Of a stretch of 64,000 nt of DNA, positions 1 through 10,450 are shown piece after piece (the stretch's first letter is position 1; the number at the start of each line of letters is the position of its first letter). Below the pieces are notes generated by a model. It saw only the letters and a list, made by a program, of their open reading frames with translations, was not told where the DNA came from and ran no database searches. Made by a program: the position numbers and the translations under genes. Origin of the DNA: Brachypterus glaber (Eukaryota > Arthropoda > Insecta > Coleoptera > Kateretidae); the NCBI GenBank assembly GCA_958510825.1, contig OY294047.1, positions 53,737,365 to 53,801,364 on the forward strand. Direction: 5' to 3'.

Positions 1-107
1 AATTATTCTAACCTCTTTCTTAAAATCTTACTTAAAAACTATCAAATAATTAATAAATATTAATTTTTGAATTTAATTTATTCATCAATAAAGTATGTTT
101 TTTTTTA

Positions 108-287
108 TTAAAATAGGCCAATAAAAACCTTTCGAAATAAACTTAAACCTTCCTTAGCTCCTTTTAAATTTTTTTCGTAGGCTAAATCGTACACTTTTCG
201 CTATTTCGATTGTAACTTGTCTAATGTAGCATTTGCAATTTCGGAGAGATTTGTAGGTGTATAAACCATATATTCTTCTTCAATCAT
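108..287 (-). pseudogene. short broken ORF, possibly a recombinase-like remnant
   Basis: Reading the minus strand from an ATG at 287 gives about 59 codons with one in-frame TAG after codon 28 and a TAA at 108. The text after the break (RKVYDLAYEK) resembles the pattern seen near the start of tyrosine-recombinase-like proteins of mobile elements, but the match is short and from memory only. It could equally be chance. Confidence 0.2.
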
Positions 288-655
288 TTTTAATCAATTT
301 CACACAAGGTTTTTGCACAGAATCTCGAGTCAACCACCTGTTTACATAATAAACAAACAAGTTTGAAGTATGGCTGTCATCAAAGTCAAAGAGTGCTGCC
401 GCCAGTGGTGGTTTTGCTAACTAACTTTTTTTTTACGGCGTACAACAAGGAACTCATTTTTTTACTGTAAAAAAATAGATTACTTCTAACTAGTGTGTTC
501 AGTTATAAAATATGAACATTTTAGTACGCTTGAAGAAAAAGTATATTGTCGTAGAGACCTATCTATTCTTATAGACTTTGGGGCGCTGAATTTAAATCTA
601 ATATCAAATTGAAAATCTACCTGTTTTTTTAACTAGACTCAAAAAATGAGCGAGA
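288..655. other. gene-free stretch
   Basis: No open frame of note, no RNA gene and no clear inverted repeat was found here. AT-rich sequence with short homopolymers. Confidence 0.4.
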
Positions 656-835
656 ACCCAGTCAGCATATAATATCCAGTAGATATCCAGGGAATATACT
701 TTTTGGATATCCAGTATATCCAGTGGATATCCTGGACTGACATTAGATATCCCATGGATATCCAAATGTCCGCCTATATCCAGGATATAGCAGATATCCA
801 CATATATATCCATTGGGATATCCACATAATAACTA
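656..835. repeat. GGATATCC-rich repeat element, partial copy
   Basis: About 180 bp made largely of degenerate copies of the palindrome TGGATATCCA in both orientations. It begins near CCCAGTCAGCA and shares GATATCCAGGGAATATACT with the more complete element at 58705-59068. Open frames across it on both strands (rich in D, I and Y) come from the repeat and are not genes. Confidence 0.6.
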
Positions 836-846
836 GTAGATATTTA

Positions 847-945
847 AATTATAGAAAACTAAGCAATACTAAACTTTTTAAAAGTCCAAACATATGTGAG
901 TGAATAGTGCTAAAGACACTTAGTGAAATATTAAAAACTATGGTC
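847..945. repeat. local direct repeat (copy 1)
   Basis: About 95 bp that recurs in the same orientation at 3101-3195 with small differences. The pair brackets the Ly6-like locus, so this region has been locally duplicated. Confidence 0.6.
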
Positions 946-1290
946 TGTTTTTTCAAGAAAGATAGTAAAGGTTGATTCAGGCCTAATTATCACTAACTAA
1001 ACTAAGCCATTCTGGCCTTTTGATTGGTCAAAAAGAAATATGACTTCTCACCTGGCCAATCAAAAGGCCAGAATGGCTTAGTTTAGTTAGTGATAATTAT
1101 GCCTGAATCGACCTTAAATTAAAAATCGCACAGTAAATATTTTTACAACAGGTTTGAATAGTATATGTTTGTGTATAGAATAAGATATATTTTATAATAC
1201 GCAGTATATTCGCACATCCAATATTCGAATCTGTTTTGAAAATATTCACTGTGCGATTTTTAATTTATTCTCTTGCTTGAAGAAACAGAC
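939..1290. mobile_element. MITE with TATGGTCTGTTT ends, carrying a nested MITE
   Basis: Ends read TATGGTCTGTTT and its complement; inside them lie AAATTAAAAATCGCACAG and its inverse. Other copies are at 6957-7171, 20910-21115, 22772-22986, 42384-42580 and (truncated) 59228-59405. This copy is longer because a 146 bp element sits at 969-1114. Confidence 0.75.
969..1114. mobile_element. nested Tourist-like MITE, TAA target site
   Basis: Nearly perfect hairpin: AGGTTGATTCAGG with an inverted match ending CCTGAATCGACCT. It is flanked by TAA on both sides and interrupts the host MITE between GTAA and ATTAAAAATC, which are contiguous in other copies. A 3 bp TWA target site is typical of PIF/Harbinger-type MITEs. 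A longer relative is at 35513-36106. Confidence 0.7.
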
Positions 1291-1391
1291 AACATAAATA
1301 ACTATTAAAGTAAACTATAAATAATTTAGTTATGTCAAAACAAATGTTAATCAGCAGTATTTTTTTAATTACATGGTGAATTGAAAAAAAA

Positions 1392-1807
1392 TCACAATAA
1401 AATGGTTACGAATACAACAGTTGTAAAAATTAAGTAAACATGACCAATATAATTCTTATTTCCAGCAGATTTTATGGTAAAGGACTCTGTTGTCATACCT
1501 CCACCTTTAATATTATCAAATTTTAAAACAACTTCTTGATCATTACAAAGATCTCCCCTACAATAACATTCCGTGTATGGCTTTCCTTTTAGGGTGATAT
1601 TGGCACAGCCATATTGCCATTACAGTCCCTTTCAACATCAGTAGTTGAGAATAAAGTCCAACACGTTCCACCCTCAAGACATTTTCTACTGGTAGTTTCT
1701 TTTTTGTTAGGCTTCAAACAGTGTTTATTATCACACTCATAACATGTCACATTCCATTCAGCATGTATAGAGAATATTAATATAAAAAAATATAGAAAAA
1801 TATACAT
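1392..1807 (-). pseudogene. Ly6/three-finger GPI-anchored protein gene with a frameshift
   Basis: A start at 1807 opens with a signal peptide (residues 1-16, MYIFLYFFILIFSIHA) and a cysteine-rich Ly6 domain. The frame then breaks near 1619-1622: one added base would bring the downstream half, with YGCANITL, TECYC and the closing LCND motif, into register. It ends in a hydrophobic tail (YIGHVYLIFTTVV...) typical of a GPI-attachment signal, stop at 1392-1394. Ten cysteines fit the three-finger fold. Insect Ly6 proteins of this type (such as quiver/sleepless relatives) act at the cell surface or in septate junctions; which one this is cannot be said. The single-base break may be a real mutation or an assembly error. 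There is no intron, although members of this family usually have some. Confidence 0.7.
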
Positions 1808-2385
1808 TTTGAAAAAAAAAATATTTTGAAGGAAATGTCAAATAATAATAATTATATAGTAGTTAGGGTAGCTTTTGTTTGCGATCAAGATAACTTTATG
1901 TAAATTCATTCATTCATCTTGGTCACTACAACTAACTCTTCTATTATTTTGCTACGGCTTACAGTGTAGGACAGAAGTACACTATTATCGTGGCATTAAC
2001 TCTCGTGTCATCTTCTAAAAAACGTCAAAATATCGTTATGTGAGAACAACAAGGTTTGGACTGTATAAATTATAGATTTGAGTTATGATCAATCAAAACT
2101 TTAAAATCATGAAACTTAACTTAGATTTCATAACTGAGTGGTGTCTTATGCTAGGGTGGGCTTATATTAGGATAAGTTAGTGCATATAAAACACATTTTG
2201 TTGATATTTTAAATATTAGCTAAAATAAATAATCAGTTGGAACTTTGATAACCCAAAAAGCTATGAGTAGTACAACAATGTTCTAACTGAATTAGAACCG
2301 TTTTGCATTAGATTTACATGTTTTTTGGCTGTTCGTTTTAATAATTTGTACATAAATACAATATTTGGCATAAATTATAATAATT

Positions 2386-2625
2386 ACACATGTCAAATTC
2401 CATTTCACAGCATGTATAGAGAATATTAATATAAAAAAATATGGTAAAATTTGATTAAACATTTTTTAAAAAAATATTTTGAAGGAAATGTCAAATAATA
2501 ATAATTATGTTGTAGTTAGGGTAGCTTTTGTTTGCGATCAAGATGACTGTATGTAAATTAATTTATCTTAGTCAATACAAGTAACTCCTCGATTATTTTG
2601 CTACAGCTTACAGTATTGCCCAGAT
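2386..2625 (-). pseudogene. duplicated 5' end of the Ly6-like gene
   Basis: Repeats the promoter-side sequence and signal-peptide region at 1755-1970 in the same orientation. From an ATG at 2460-2462 it reads MFNQILPYFFILIFSIHA followed by a few residues up to TC, then the match ends at a TGT|GTAATT junction. That junction could be a splice donor or just the duplication breakpoint. No following Ly6 exon was found, so this looks like a fragment. Confidence 0.55.
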
Positions 2626-2734
2626 CTGGGGATCAGCGGGTTTTTGGCAAGTTTAAGTTTGACCAAAATCACCACATTCTGATCCTGATTCAGGCTTGTT
2701 TGGGCTTTTTAAAAGTGCTTTGTCCAATACGCAA

Positions 2735-3012
2735 ACATTACATTACATTACATTACATGTTTGTTTAACCTCGTACTATTCTACTTAATTAAGCATCCCC
2801 TAAGTCCAGGACTTGTGTGGGCTAGTAGTAGAGGGAACCACCGGCTTATACTGACTTTCGAACCAGTTTCTAGGGAGTGCCCGTTTCACTTATCGCCTTC
2901 GACAAATTTCAATTATTAATTAACTGAAAAAGGCAAATCGGCGCCAGTGAGAATCGAACTCACGATAGTAGACTTGCTATACATACGCGCTAGCCACTAC
3001 GCTATGCCTCCC
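2735..3012 (-). mobile_element. tRNA-derived SINE with TAATG-repeat tail
   Basis: The head (minus strand, from 3012) has RNA polymerase III promoter boxes: A box TAGCGTAGTGG at 2994-3004 and B box GAGTTCGATTCTC at 2949-2961. The acceptor ends do not pair properly, so this is not a working tRNA gene. About 200 bp of body follows, ending in five ATGTA/TAATG units at 2735-2758, a tail expected for mobilisation by a LINE that uses a short-repeat 3' end. Confidence 0.75.
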
Positions 3013-3562
3013 ATAACGTAATAAGACAATTACTAGCTTCATTTTAAACAGAAAAACTTAAGATGGATGACGTACAATAAAGTCTCGGAGTTATAAAAAC
3101 CAAAATTATAGAAAATTAAGCAATACTAAATTTTTTAAAAACACATGTGACTGAATAATGCTAAAGACAGTGAAATATTAAAAACTAGTAACAATTAGGC
3201 CTAGTATGTATAATGTATGTATTAATAATTTTATATTTCTAAACATTGTGCGATAAGATCATCCAACTTATCTACTAAGTGATTTTAAAAAACTTTTATA
3301 TTTATCTTTATAAAATGGGAGTTCTCAAGTGCTACGAAGGAACTAATTAGTTTAACTATTAATAGTCCTTTAATATACTACTGTGTGATATGTTTTAACA
3401 CTTTTCATAAAAAATGTTCTAATAAAAACAAAAATCTTAACCACATAGAGGATAATAAAATTACATGCTCAAGAAAGTGCAGTAAAATGTTTGAGGAAGA
3501 TAATGAAAAGAATGAAGTTTAAGAACAACTAATATGCGAACTTAAAAATGATTTTTCTATTT
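3013..3562. other. gene-free stretch with local repeat copy
   Basis: Holds the second copy of the 847-945 repeat at 3101-3195. A segment near 3020-3060 resembles 21412-21450. No gene is visible. Confidence 0.4.
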
Positions 3563-3976
3563 TGCGACTCTTATAAGCTCATAATCAGACGCATTTTGCG
3601 TGTTCTTATAGGCCCATAAGAGGTCTGTACTTTTTGTTCTTTTGGGTTGGCAAGCCTATCACTTGACGTTTTCCGTGCAAATGTCAATGTCGCTTTAAAT
3701 TTTCTACAAAATTTTGTGTTTAGGTTATTTTTACCGTGTTAAAATTGTGGCTTGGTTAATTGCAGTGAAAAAGAGAAGATATGACTATAAAATATATCAA
3801 AATATCATTTGTTCTTGGAATTTTAAACATGGTGTAAACTGTAATGCCAATCCAAAACAAAAATCCCTAAATCAGTCATCAATTTAAATGTAAGTTTTTT
3901 TAAATTTTAGAGCAAAATAGAAAAAACTGTATAAAGCACTCGTTTCATAACACGTTTTTAGCGCACGAGTACAAGT
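3563..3976. repeat. dispersed repeat (inverted relative at 42649-43063)
   Basis: About 410 bp matching 42649-43063 in reverse orientation with small indels. It contains the hairpin-like ACGCATTTTGCGT and ends near AACACGTTTTTAGCGCACGAG. No coding capacity was seen; it is a non-autonomous element of unknown class. Confidence 0.65.
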
Positions 3977-4026
3977 TTAGAAAAAGAGCCGCTTGCGGCG
4001 AGTTTTCTAAAGTACTAGTGCTTTAA

Positions 4027-5300
4027 TAGATAATAGATAATAGAATTTATTCATGTCAAGAAACATACAATCGTCAGTCTAATTAAATATACAGTTACAA
4101 ATCATTAAAATTGTTTAACATAAATTCATCTGCACTATAAAATGCCTTACTAATTAAATATTGTTTTATACGCTTCACAAACAAGGGGTACGGTAAACAT
4201 CTAAAAGAGTACGATAGAACATTAAAAAATTTTATACAATGATAATTTGTACCTGTTACGGATTTACATAATCGGAGGAGAGGAGGCAAAAAATCAGCCT
4301 TTTTTCTCGTATTGTAACTGTGAACGTCTGAGTTTTGCGTAAAGTTGCTCATCTGCTTTCGCATGTAGATTAGACAATTTAAAATAAATAAACATGGAAA
4401 TGTCAGAACTTTTAGGGTTTTGAAAGATTCTTTACAGTCTTCCATGTATTTTCGACCAGATATTACCCTAATTACCTGGCGTTGAATTCTAAAAATTCTT
4501 ATCCTACAAGGGGAGTGCCAAAATACCATAGCTTAGGCTGGATTGAAACAGCGCAAAATAAGCATTTCTTAATACTGGCTGTGATAGTGAGAAGGAAAGT
4601 GACCTAATCAAATAAATATTTTTACAAAGTTTTTTGGCTAAAGCATTGCCATGGTCATTCCAATTCAATTTGGAATCAATATGGAGACCTAAGAATTTTG
4701 AACTATCCTTAAAGTTATGATCATCCACGTTTCGTAGTGTAAAGACCATTTCAACTGTTTTATTTTGATTTAAACATAATTTATTATCAAGAAACCAAAC
4801 AGAGGCCCTCGACTGTGTGTCTTGCATTGCAAATAGCGTGCTATTTGCGTCAGACATGAAGTCTGGAAGGTCGTTGATAAATATAAGGAAAAGTAAAGGG
4901 CCCAGGATAGACCCCTGAGGCACCCCACACTCTATGGACCTGTCACTAGACGTTGAATTTTTAAAACGAACTTGCTGCGACTTCTTGGAAAGGTAAGAGC
5001 TTATAAGTTTAATACTGTTGGGACAAAAGTTGTAGTAATAAAGTTTTCTAATTAAAATCTCATGAGAAACACAGTCGAAGGCCTTTGTTAGGTCCAGTAA
5101 TGTGGCAAAGTTAAATTTTTTGTTTTCAAAGGAGTCAATGATCAAGTTGACAAACTTTAGGATAGCATCAATTGTTGATTTTCCCTTTCGGAAACCTAAT
5201 TGATCCTTTGTGAAAAGATTAAAATCAACAAAATAAGTGCAAATTTGATCAAAGAGTATTCTTTCAAATACTTTTGATAAAATAGGGAGTATATAATATA
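4027..5300 (-). mobile_element. non-LTR retrotransposon, reverse transcriptase fragment (5'-truncated)
   Basis: From about 5300 down, the minus strand encodes a Jockey/CR1-like reverse transcriptase: QLGFRKGKSTIDA, then LDLTKAFDCVSH (TKAFDCVSH motif), then GVPQGSILGPLLFLIFINDL. The catalytic YADD-type motif is degraded (FAMQDTQ). The frame shifts near 4510-4520, after which the C-terminal part (RVISGR..., SYNTRKK) continues to 4095. The 3' end carries a short-repeat tail of TATTATC units at 4027-4045. The two RT segments lie at 4504-5145 and 4095-4529. It is dead. Confidence 0.85.
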
Positions 5301-5990
5301 CTATTATTTCTCAAGGATCAGCAACTATTAAAGCAAATAGAAGAATATAAAAAACAAATTGAAGCTCTTACGGAAAAACAAAACAACACCAAGACTAAAC
5401 CCTGTCAAGAATGCACCAAACTAAAAAAGGAGCTACATACAAATTCACAAGATATAATAAGAGTTTGTGAAATGAACACAGACTCTAGAAATATAGCTGA
5501 GACGATCAGAAATGAATATGAAAAAATATAAAAACCATAAATGTTTTTGAAATAGCATCTATAAAAAATCTGTCTGTTGAATGTCATGTGGAAATATGCG
5601 GAGTTTGTCTTGTGTGCGGTAGTTTAAAAATGACAGTAGTATCAGAAGATTTGGTGAAATCTTACCACATTGTCTAAATCAAATCTAGTTACCTTATGTG
5701 GCGATATAAATGTTAATAGTAATAAAAATTCCCTTGAAAATAAGTTATTTTACATGATATCTTTGATTCATTTAAGCTGAGAATGACCACCTCTAATTTT
5801 ACAGGAATTTTTACAAATAAACATGGTAGAACCAGTAAAACTTCTATTGACTATGTAGTTACTACGGTTCCTAAAACTCAATACAATTTTAAAATAGTTA
5901 ATCCCAACATAGCAGATCATTTTGCTCATATTTTCAATGTAAAACCAATTCAGCTTAACATAATAGTAGTAGATACTTAATATTATAATG
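5301..5990 (+). mobile_element. non-LTR retrotransposon, endonuclease-domain fragment
   Basis: Plus-strand remnants of an element in opposite orientation to its neighbour. A coiled-coil-like stretch (LLKQIEEYKKQIEAL) is followed, after stops, by LCGDINVNS near 5695, SIDYVVTT near 5850 and IADHFAHIF near 5915. These match the GDxN, S-I-D-Y and SDH signatures of the endonuclease/exonuclease/phosphatase fold used by LINEs to nick DNA. Several stops and frame changes make it non-functional. Confidence 0.65.
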
Positions 5991-6540
5991 AGAAAAAAAT
6001 TGTGAAAGCATCACAAGAGAAACTCGGATCGCATGGGTTTCTCAAGGAACTCAAAAAAGTTTTTGAGATACCTCTAGAGGTTAAAAATTAATTTATCCAA
6101 CACCTTCACAGAAACACTTGTTTTGAGCACTATTTTAAATGTCAAAAGTGAGTTTTTTTGCACTAGTGACTTAAAAATTTTTCACCTACTCTTTTACGTA
6201 CAGCTTTTGACCTCACCCAAAATTAGTTACATACCCTATTAATTAAGTATTATAACTATTCTATAAATAGAAGCACGTTAACTAAACCATAAAAATTAAA
6301 GAAAACCCCATATTATTCTTTAGTTTTTGAATAAAATACTGTTTTTATTAAAAATTCTGTCATAACCGCGTCCATTTTGACGTTTGTAAGAAATGTAAAA
6401 CTAGCAATTGTTTATTTTTAATAGACATACTTAGGCCATGGCTACCTATTATTTTAGTATTAAGAAAACTTAATCTTAATATTTTTGACATAATTTTTCG
6501 CAAAATTATAGATTTTTATCTAAAAATAAAAGGTGTTGGA
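5991..6540. other. gene-free stretch
   Basis: No convincing ORF, RNA or inverted repeat was found. Confidence 0.4.
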
Positions 6541-6655
6541 TAAAATTAAATTCTAAACTCGTGTATTAAGTGATTTTATCCACTTAAGAATATCAGCCCA
6601 CGAGGCCGCCAGGCGTGGATAAAATGTTACTTAATACACTAGTTAAGAAAATAAC
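6541..6655. repeat. inverted repeat (fold-back)
   Basis: GTGTATTAAGTGATTTTATCCAC and its inverted match flank a short GC-rich loop. It resembles the palindrome at 21597-21715 in design. Confidence 0.45.
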
Positions 6656-6756
6656 TATTATTTTATAATATTTATTTTAGTTAAAAATTATGGCATTTAA
6701 AAATGTTGTTATGTGCAAAAAATTGCACGCCACAAATCGTCTGATCTGTCTACCGT

Positions 6757-6905
6757 GAATCACTCAGTAAAGAAATCAATCAGAAAAGAAATTGATGCTC
6801 TGCAAGGCCAAAACAAGTACAAAATCTTCAAAAAACCGTAGGATTTTCTCTTATTTTGGCCTTGCGGAGCATCAACTTCTTTATTGATTTTTGCGTAAAT
6901 TCACG
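6757..6905. repeat. hairpin MITE
   Basis: Arms: GTGAATCACTCAGTAAAGAA... and ...TTCTTTATTGATTTTTGCGTAAATTCAC, with the inner pair TTGATGCTCTGCAAGGCC / GGCCTTGCGGAGCATCAA. Non-coding. Confidence 0.6.
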
Positions 6906-6956
6906 TTTTTTGTATGTAAAAAATATGGCAAACATTTTAGTTTATCGAAGTTGTCA

Positions 6957-7171
6957 TATGGTCTGTTTCATCAAGCAAGATAGTAAATTAAAAATCGCAC
7001 AGTGAATATTTTCAAAACAGATTCGAATATTGGATGTACGGATATACTGCGTGGTTTATTTTATAAAACATAACTATATTCTGTACACAAACATATACTA
7101 TTCAAACCTGTTGTAAAAATATTTACTGTGCGATTTTTAATTTACTATTTTGCTTGAAAAAACAGACCATA
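6957..7171. mobile_element. MITE with TATGGTCTGTTT ends, complete copy
   Basis: About 215 bp with long inverted ends, each containing AAATCGCACAGT(G/A)AATATTTT, around a core with TATACTATTCAAACCTGTTG. Same family as 939-1290. Confidence 0.8.
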
Positions 7172-7402
7172 GAACTAAAATTTTCCAAATATCGTACACA
7201 AAAAGTGACACTTTTTAATAAAATCAAATAAAAACACTGTATATATTTCTATTATAATATATAATGAATAATTAATTTAAAACGATTAGTTTATATTTGA
7301 TAATGTACTAAAACATACATTAATATGTATACAGCGTGAGTCACCTTACACAAATTCCTCGTTTTATTGACATTATTGGAGTTATTAAAATACCATTTAA
7401 AG

Positions 7403-7932
7403 CCACTTTACTCGGAGCAATTTGTGCGCAAGTTTGATGCTATGCAAGTTTGTTGCAAGAATGATTCAGTCGCTGCGCATGCCTTCAGGCAAGTTTGAGG
7501 CCATTTTCGTGCCATCAAATTATTTAGAACATGTTCTATTTTTCGGCGATTTTCACGCAAGTTTTATGGTTATTTACGTGGTACAAACCTGGAAAAAAAG
7601 TTACCAAATCGATTTCATTTTACTAATATAGTAGCAACTGCACATGTTAATAATTATTATTATTATTAATAATAGGTCGGTCTGTCTAACTAAAAAACTT
7701 CCTTAAAAAGGCAAATGCTAGGTTATGTTTTTTTCAACAAACGCAGAGACACGTCAAAATTGTCTGGTTGGCAGCGTTGTTTACCTGGCAATATATAGCA
7801 CCAAACTTGCGTACAACTTGCTCCGTGAAAAGGTAAATCAATGTCCAATTGTCCTTATGCTATATCTGGCAGCAAACTCGCATAGCATCAAACTTGCGTA
7901 CAAATTGCTCCGTGTAAAGTGGTCTTTATACC
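7403..7932. repeat. large inverted repeat
   Basis: The left arm (CTTTACTCGGAGCAATTTGT...) pairs with the right arm (...ACAAATTGCTCCGTGTAAAG). An extra partial copy of the arm lies near 7801-7835. The two ORFs inside (7422-7631 and 7725-8000) are by-products of the arms. Confidence 0.6.
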
Positions 7933-8269
7933 AGTTAAAATTGACCCAACAAGCTACAAGTATGCTTAAACAAAAGTTTTCTGCTAGCTTTTTTTTTTGA
8001 GAAAAAATCTTTAACAGTCCTTTTACTTGTTATTTTAAATAAAATAATATAATATTTATTTTTCTTTAATTGGTTAAAAAGTACCTAATAATTTTAAATT
8101 ATGTATTTCATTTTTAAATGAATTTATAAAATTTACATATTTTTTTAAGAATTACACTGGTCGACAAATCTGAAGATTTCTCTAACTGAGATTCCAGAAA
8201 TAGGTTTATACTAATTTTGGGTCGCTGAATCCAAATCCGAAGGCCGTTTGTCTCCATCGCCCTCAGATT

Positions 8270-8720
8270 TTTTTATATCATAAAAAAAGTGTAATAAATC
8301 ATTTTAAAGCTTATAAAATTCTCCATTAAACTCCATATTTTTAAATTAAAAAAAAAAATTGGGTTTAAAATGGTGTTGAAAATGGGTATTAATGTCAAAA
8401 TTCCTCTAAAAAAAAACAAATTATTTTTTAAAAATGCCTAATTTCATCATAAAAAAATGTTAATTATACTTTTAAACTAATTTTAGTTGACATAAATAAA
8501 AATTTATAAAAAAAAACTTAAAAAATCGAATGTTTTAGCACAAAAAATTGAAAAATCAAAACCTTAAAAAACATTTTTAAAAAATTTAAAAATTTAAGCG
8601 TAAATAGAGAATTTTATAAGCTTTAAAATGATTTATCACACGACCCCCTTTCCTTTAAAAAAAATGTCCCCCATGACCCCCTGCCCACACTTTAAGAGCT
8701 GAAAATATCAAATACCGCAT
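8270..8720. mobile_element. GGTCCAAAA-family MITE, end-less copy
   Basis: Matches the interior of the elements at 19768-20482 and 31247-31955 (for example ATCATTTTAAAGCTTATAAA and its inverse), but the terminal parts with GGTCCAAAAGT are missing. Confidence 0.65.
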
Positions 8721-9016
8721 AGCTTGACAGCTTTAGTAATAACGCGACAAATCAAGTACTTTGTCTTAGGTGCATCACGTTGTATACGGTTATATTTTTA
8801 AATAAAATAGTTCAGTTTTTAAATAATATGCACTCTAGGGTGGTCCTTACAAAATTGATTTTTGAGACGCACGGGCGTACCCCTTAGATTTTTCCAAATT
8901 GTCTAAAAATGATGTGCCTCAAAAAGCCTAAAAAAGGGACACGAAACATATTTTTAAGGCGTATATCGAAAAAATGGTAAGAGCAAAACCTGATTAAAAT
9001 TTTTTTTTAGTACAAT

Positions 9017-9018
<2 letters not shown>

Positions 9019-9068
<50 letters not shown>
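9019..9068. repeat. (TA)n microsatellite
   Basis: About 25 TA units ending at the TA target site of the mariner-like element that follows. Confidence 0.9.
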
Positions 9069-9071
<3 letters not shown>

Positions 9072-9414
9072 GGTGTCCCACTAACTTTTCTACAGACATT
9101 ATCTTGAAAACTGATATCAAAAGATATCAAAAATCTAAAAAGCAGGTCAATATTTTTAGTAAGCTTTTTATTTATGTAATCGGTAAGGTTCTAAAACTCA
9201 CCCCCTAACCCCCAGCAACCCTAACTTTAAAATTCTAAATGGGAATATAGGTCATGTGATTATTTTGATTAAAATACATTTTTTGTTTTTAAAATCGGAT
9301 AAGCCGTTCCGGAGACATCCATTAAAATAATTTCAAAAAATAAAAAAAAAAATATTGAAAAAAATCTTATATTTGAAAATAAGGTATCTTAAAAGGCCAA
9401 ATTCTAACATTTAC

Positions 9415-10005
9415 TACATCCATATGACATAAGATCCTCGAAATGACATCCATTTTCGTTTGGACTATGCACTGTTCAAATCTTGACATTAAATTTCTTC
9501 TGCAAGCTGCATATACCACGTCCGTATTATAAAAAGTCTCACAAGTATTGTAGTAGTAAGAGTGGAGAGGCTACAAGCCAGGCAACTAGGCCATTATGGC
9601 CCTTTTTGCCAACCCCGAGCTGTCCCAGCTACATATCTACCCTACTCCCTGCCTAAACCTGCCGGACCTCCTTAGAACGATCGCGATATCTGTCCAGACA
9701 AGGGTACGCAACTCCTCTCTTCGGAGCGTTGCCACTCCGAAGACCTCCTGTCGTATTCTGCCGAACCGATCGCATTGTCCTCTCACCAGCATTAGTAATG
9801 CGTGTTTTTAAGTCCTCAGTTGGTGTTGTTTGGTAAACTATTTTTCCTTATAAAAAAATCTAGTGGCGTTAGGTCAGGAGAGTTTGATGGCCAAGAAATT
9901 ATTCATCTGCTTCAAATCCATTTTTTTTTTTGGAAAATTATTATTTAAATGTTGAGTGACGGAATTAATACCATGAGGGGGAGCGCCGTCTTGCTGCCAT
10001 CACTT
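9415..10005 (-). pseudogene. mariner-like transposase, C-terminal catalytic half (broken)
   Basis: The minus strand reads QQDGAPPH near 9985 (second catalytic aspartate region), then WPSNSPDLTPLDFFLYGK near 9870 (third acidic residue in PDLTPLDFFL), then YQTTPTEDLKTRI. A later stretch near 9450-9500 fits the family's usual ending (the NGGHFEHL pattern, here NGCHFEDL). Frames change several times and a 250 bp insert lies between the last two blocks, so no active enzyme is made. Confidence 0.7.
9548..9806. other. GC-rich insert inside the transposase remnant
   Basis: About 255 bp clearly richer in G and C than everything around it. It separates two transposase blocks that are adjacent in relatives. 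It contains an open frame (9596-9811 plus) with no recognisable domain and a small hairpin (CTTCGGAGCGTTGCCACTCCGAAG). Origin unknown: possibly a SINE or a fragment of another retroelement. Confidence 0.5.
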
Positions 10006-10132
10006 TTCTACCTTTAGAATTTTACTGATTACTAAAAATGTCTAATTGACCTACTTTTTAGATTTTTGATATCTCTTACAGTTTTCAAGATAATGACTGT
10101 AGGAAAGTTAATGGGACACCCTGTATAGTTAT

Positions 10133-10279
10133 GGAACGTTCAAGTATTACGTAACGTAAATTTTGATCATTTTGGACCCCCCCCCTGTAACGCTATTTTC
10201 CTATACCAATAACATGGGCGTAACACTCCAAAATGACCCCCACCCCCCCTAGGAGCGTTACGTAATACTTGAAAGTTCC
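10133..10279. mobile_element. small palindromic MITE (GGGAACGTTCAAG family)
   Basis: Inverted ends GGAACGTTCAAGTATTACGT and inverse, with GTAACGC and a run of C on one arm and G on the other. Relatives: 47062-47214 (complete), 33077-33602 (longer), 44500-44626 and 55254-55330 (fragments). Confidence 0.8.
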
Positions 10280-10450
10280 CTTATTATAGTATGGTAATAT
10301 TTTTTGTTTCAAGAAATTATTTTTTTTTTGTTATTTATAATCATGTTTTGTGTCCTATTTTTACAAAAAGAAAAAAAAAATAGGCTAGAATTACAGAAAA
10401 AAAAGTTTTTTTTTAACTATACTTAATATAAACGGAGGTTTACATACATA

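Larger units (their letters stand above)
9069..10123. mobile_element. degraded mariner-like element, 1.05 kb
   Basis: Ends read CAGGGTGTCCCACTAACTTT and its inverse, flanked by TA. Long inner inverted repeats include AAAAATCTAAAAAGTAGGTC. The interior retains a piece of transposase on the minus strand and a GC-rich foreign insert (separate entries). Tc1/mariner elements move by cut and paste into TA. Confidence 0.8.

Noticed and set aside
604..903. Overlapping ORFs rich in D, I and Y
   Set aside because: They arise from the GGATATCC repeat, which is open in several frames on both strands.
2935..3012. tRNA gene
   Set aside because: Pol III boxes are present but the acceptor arms do not pair and a SINE body and tail follow.
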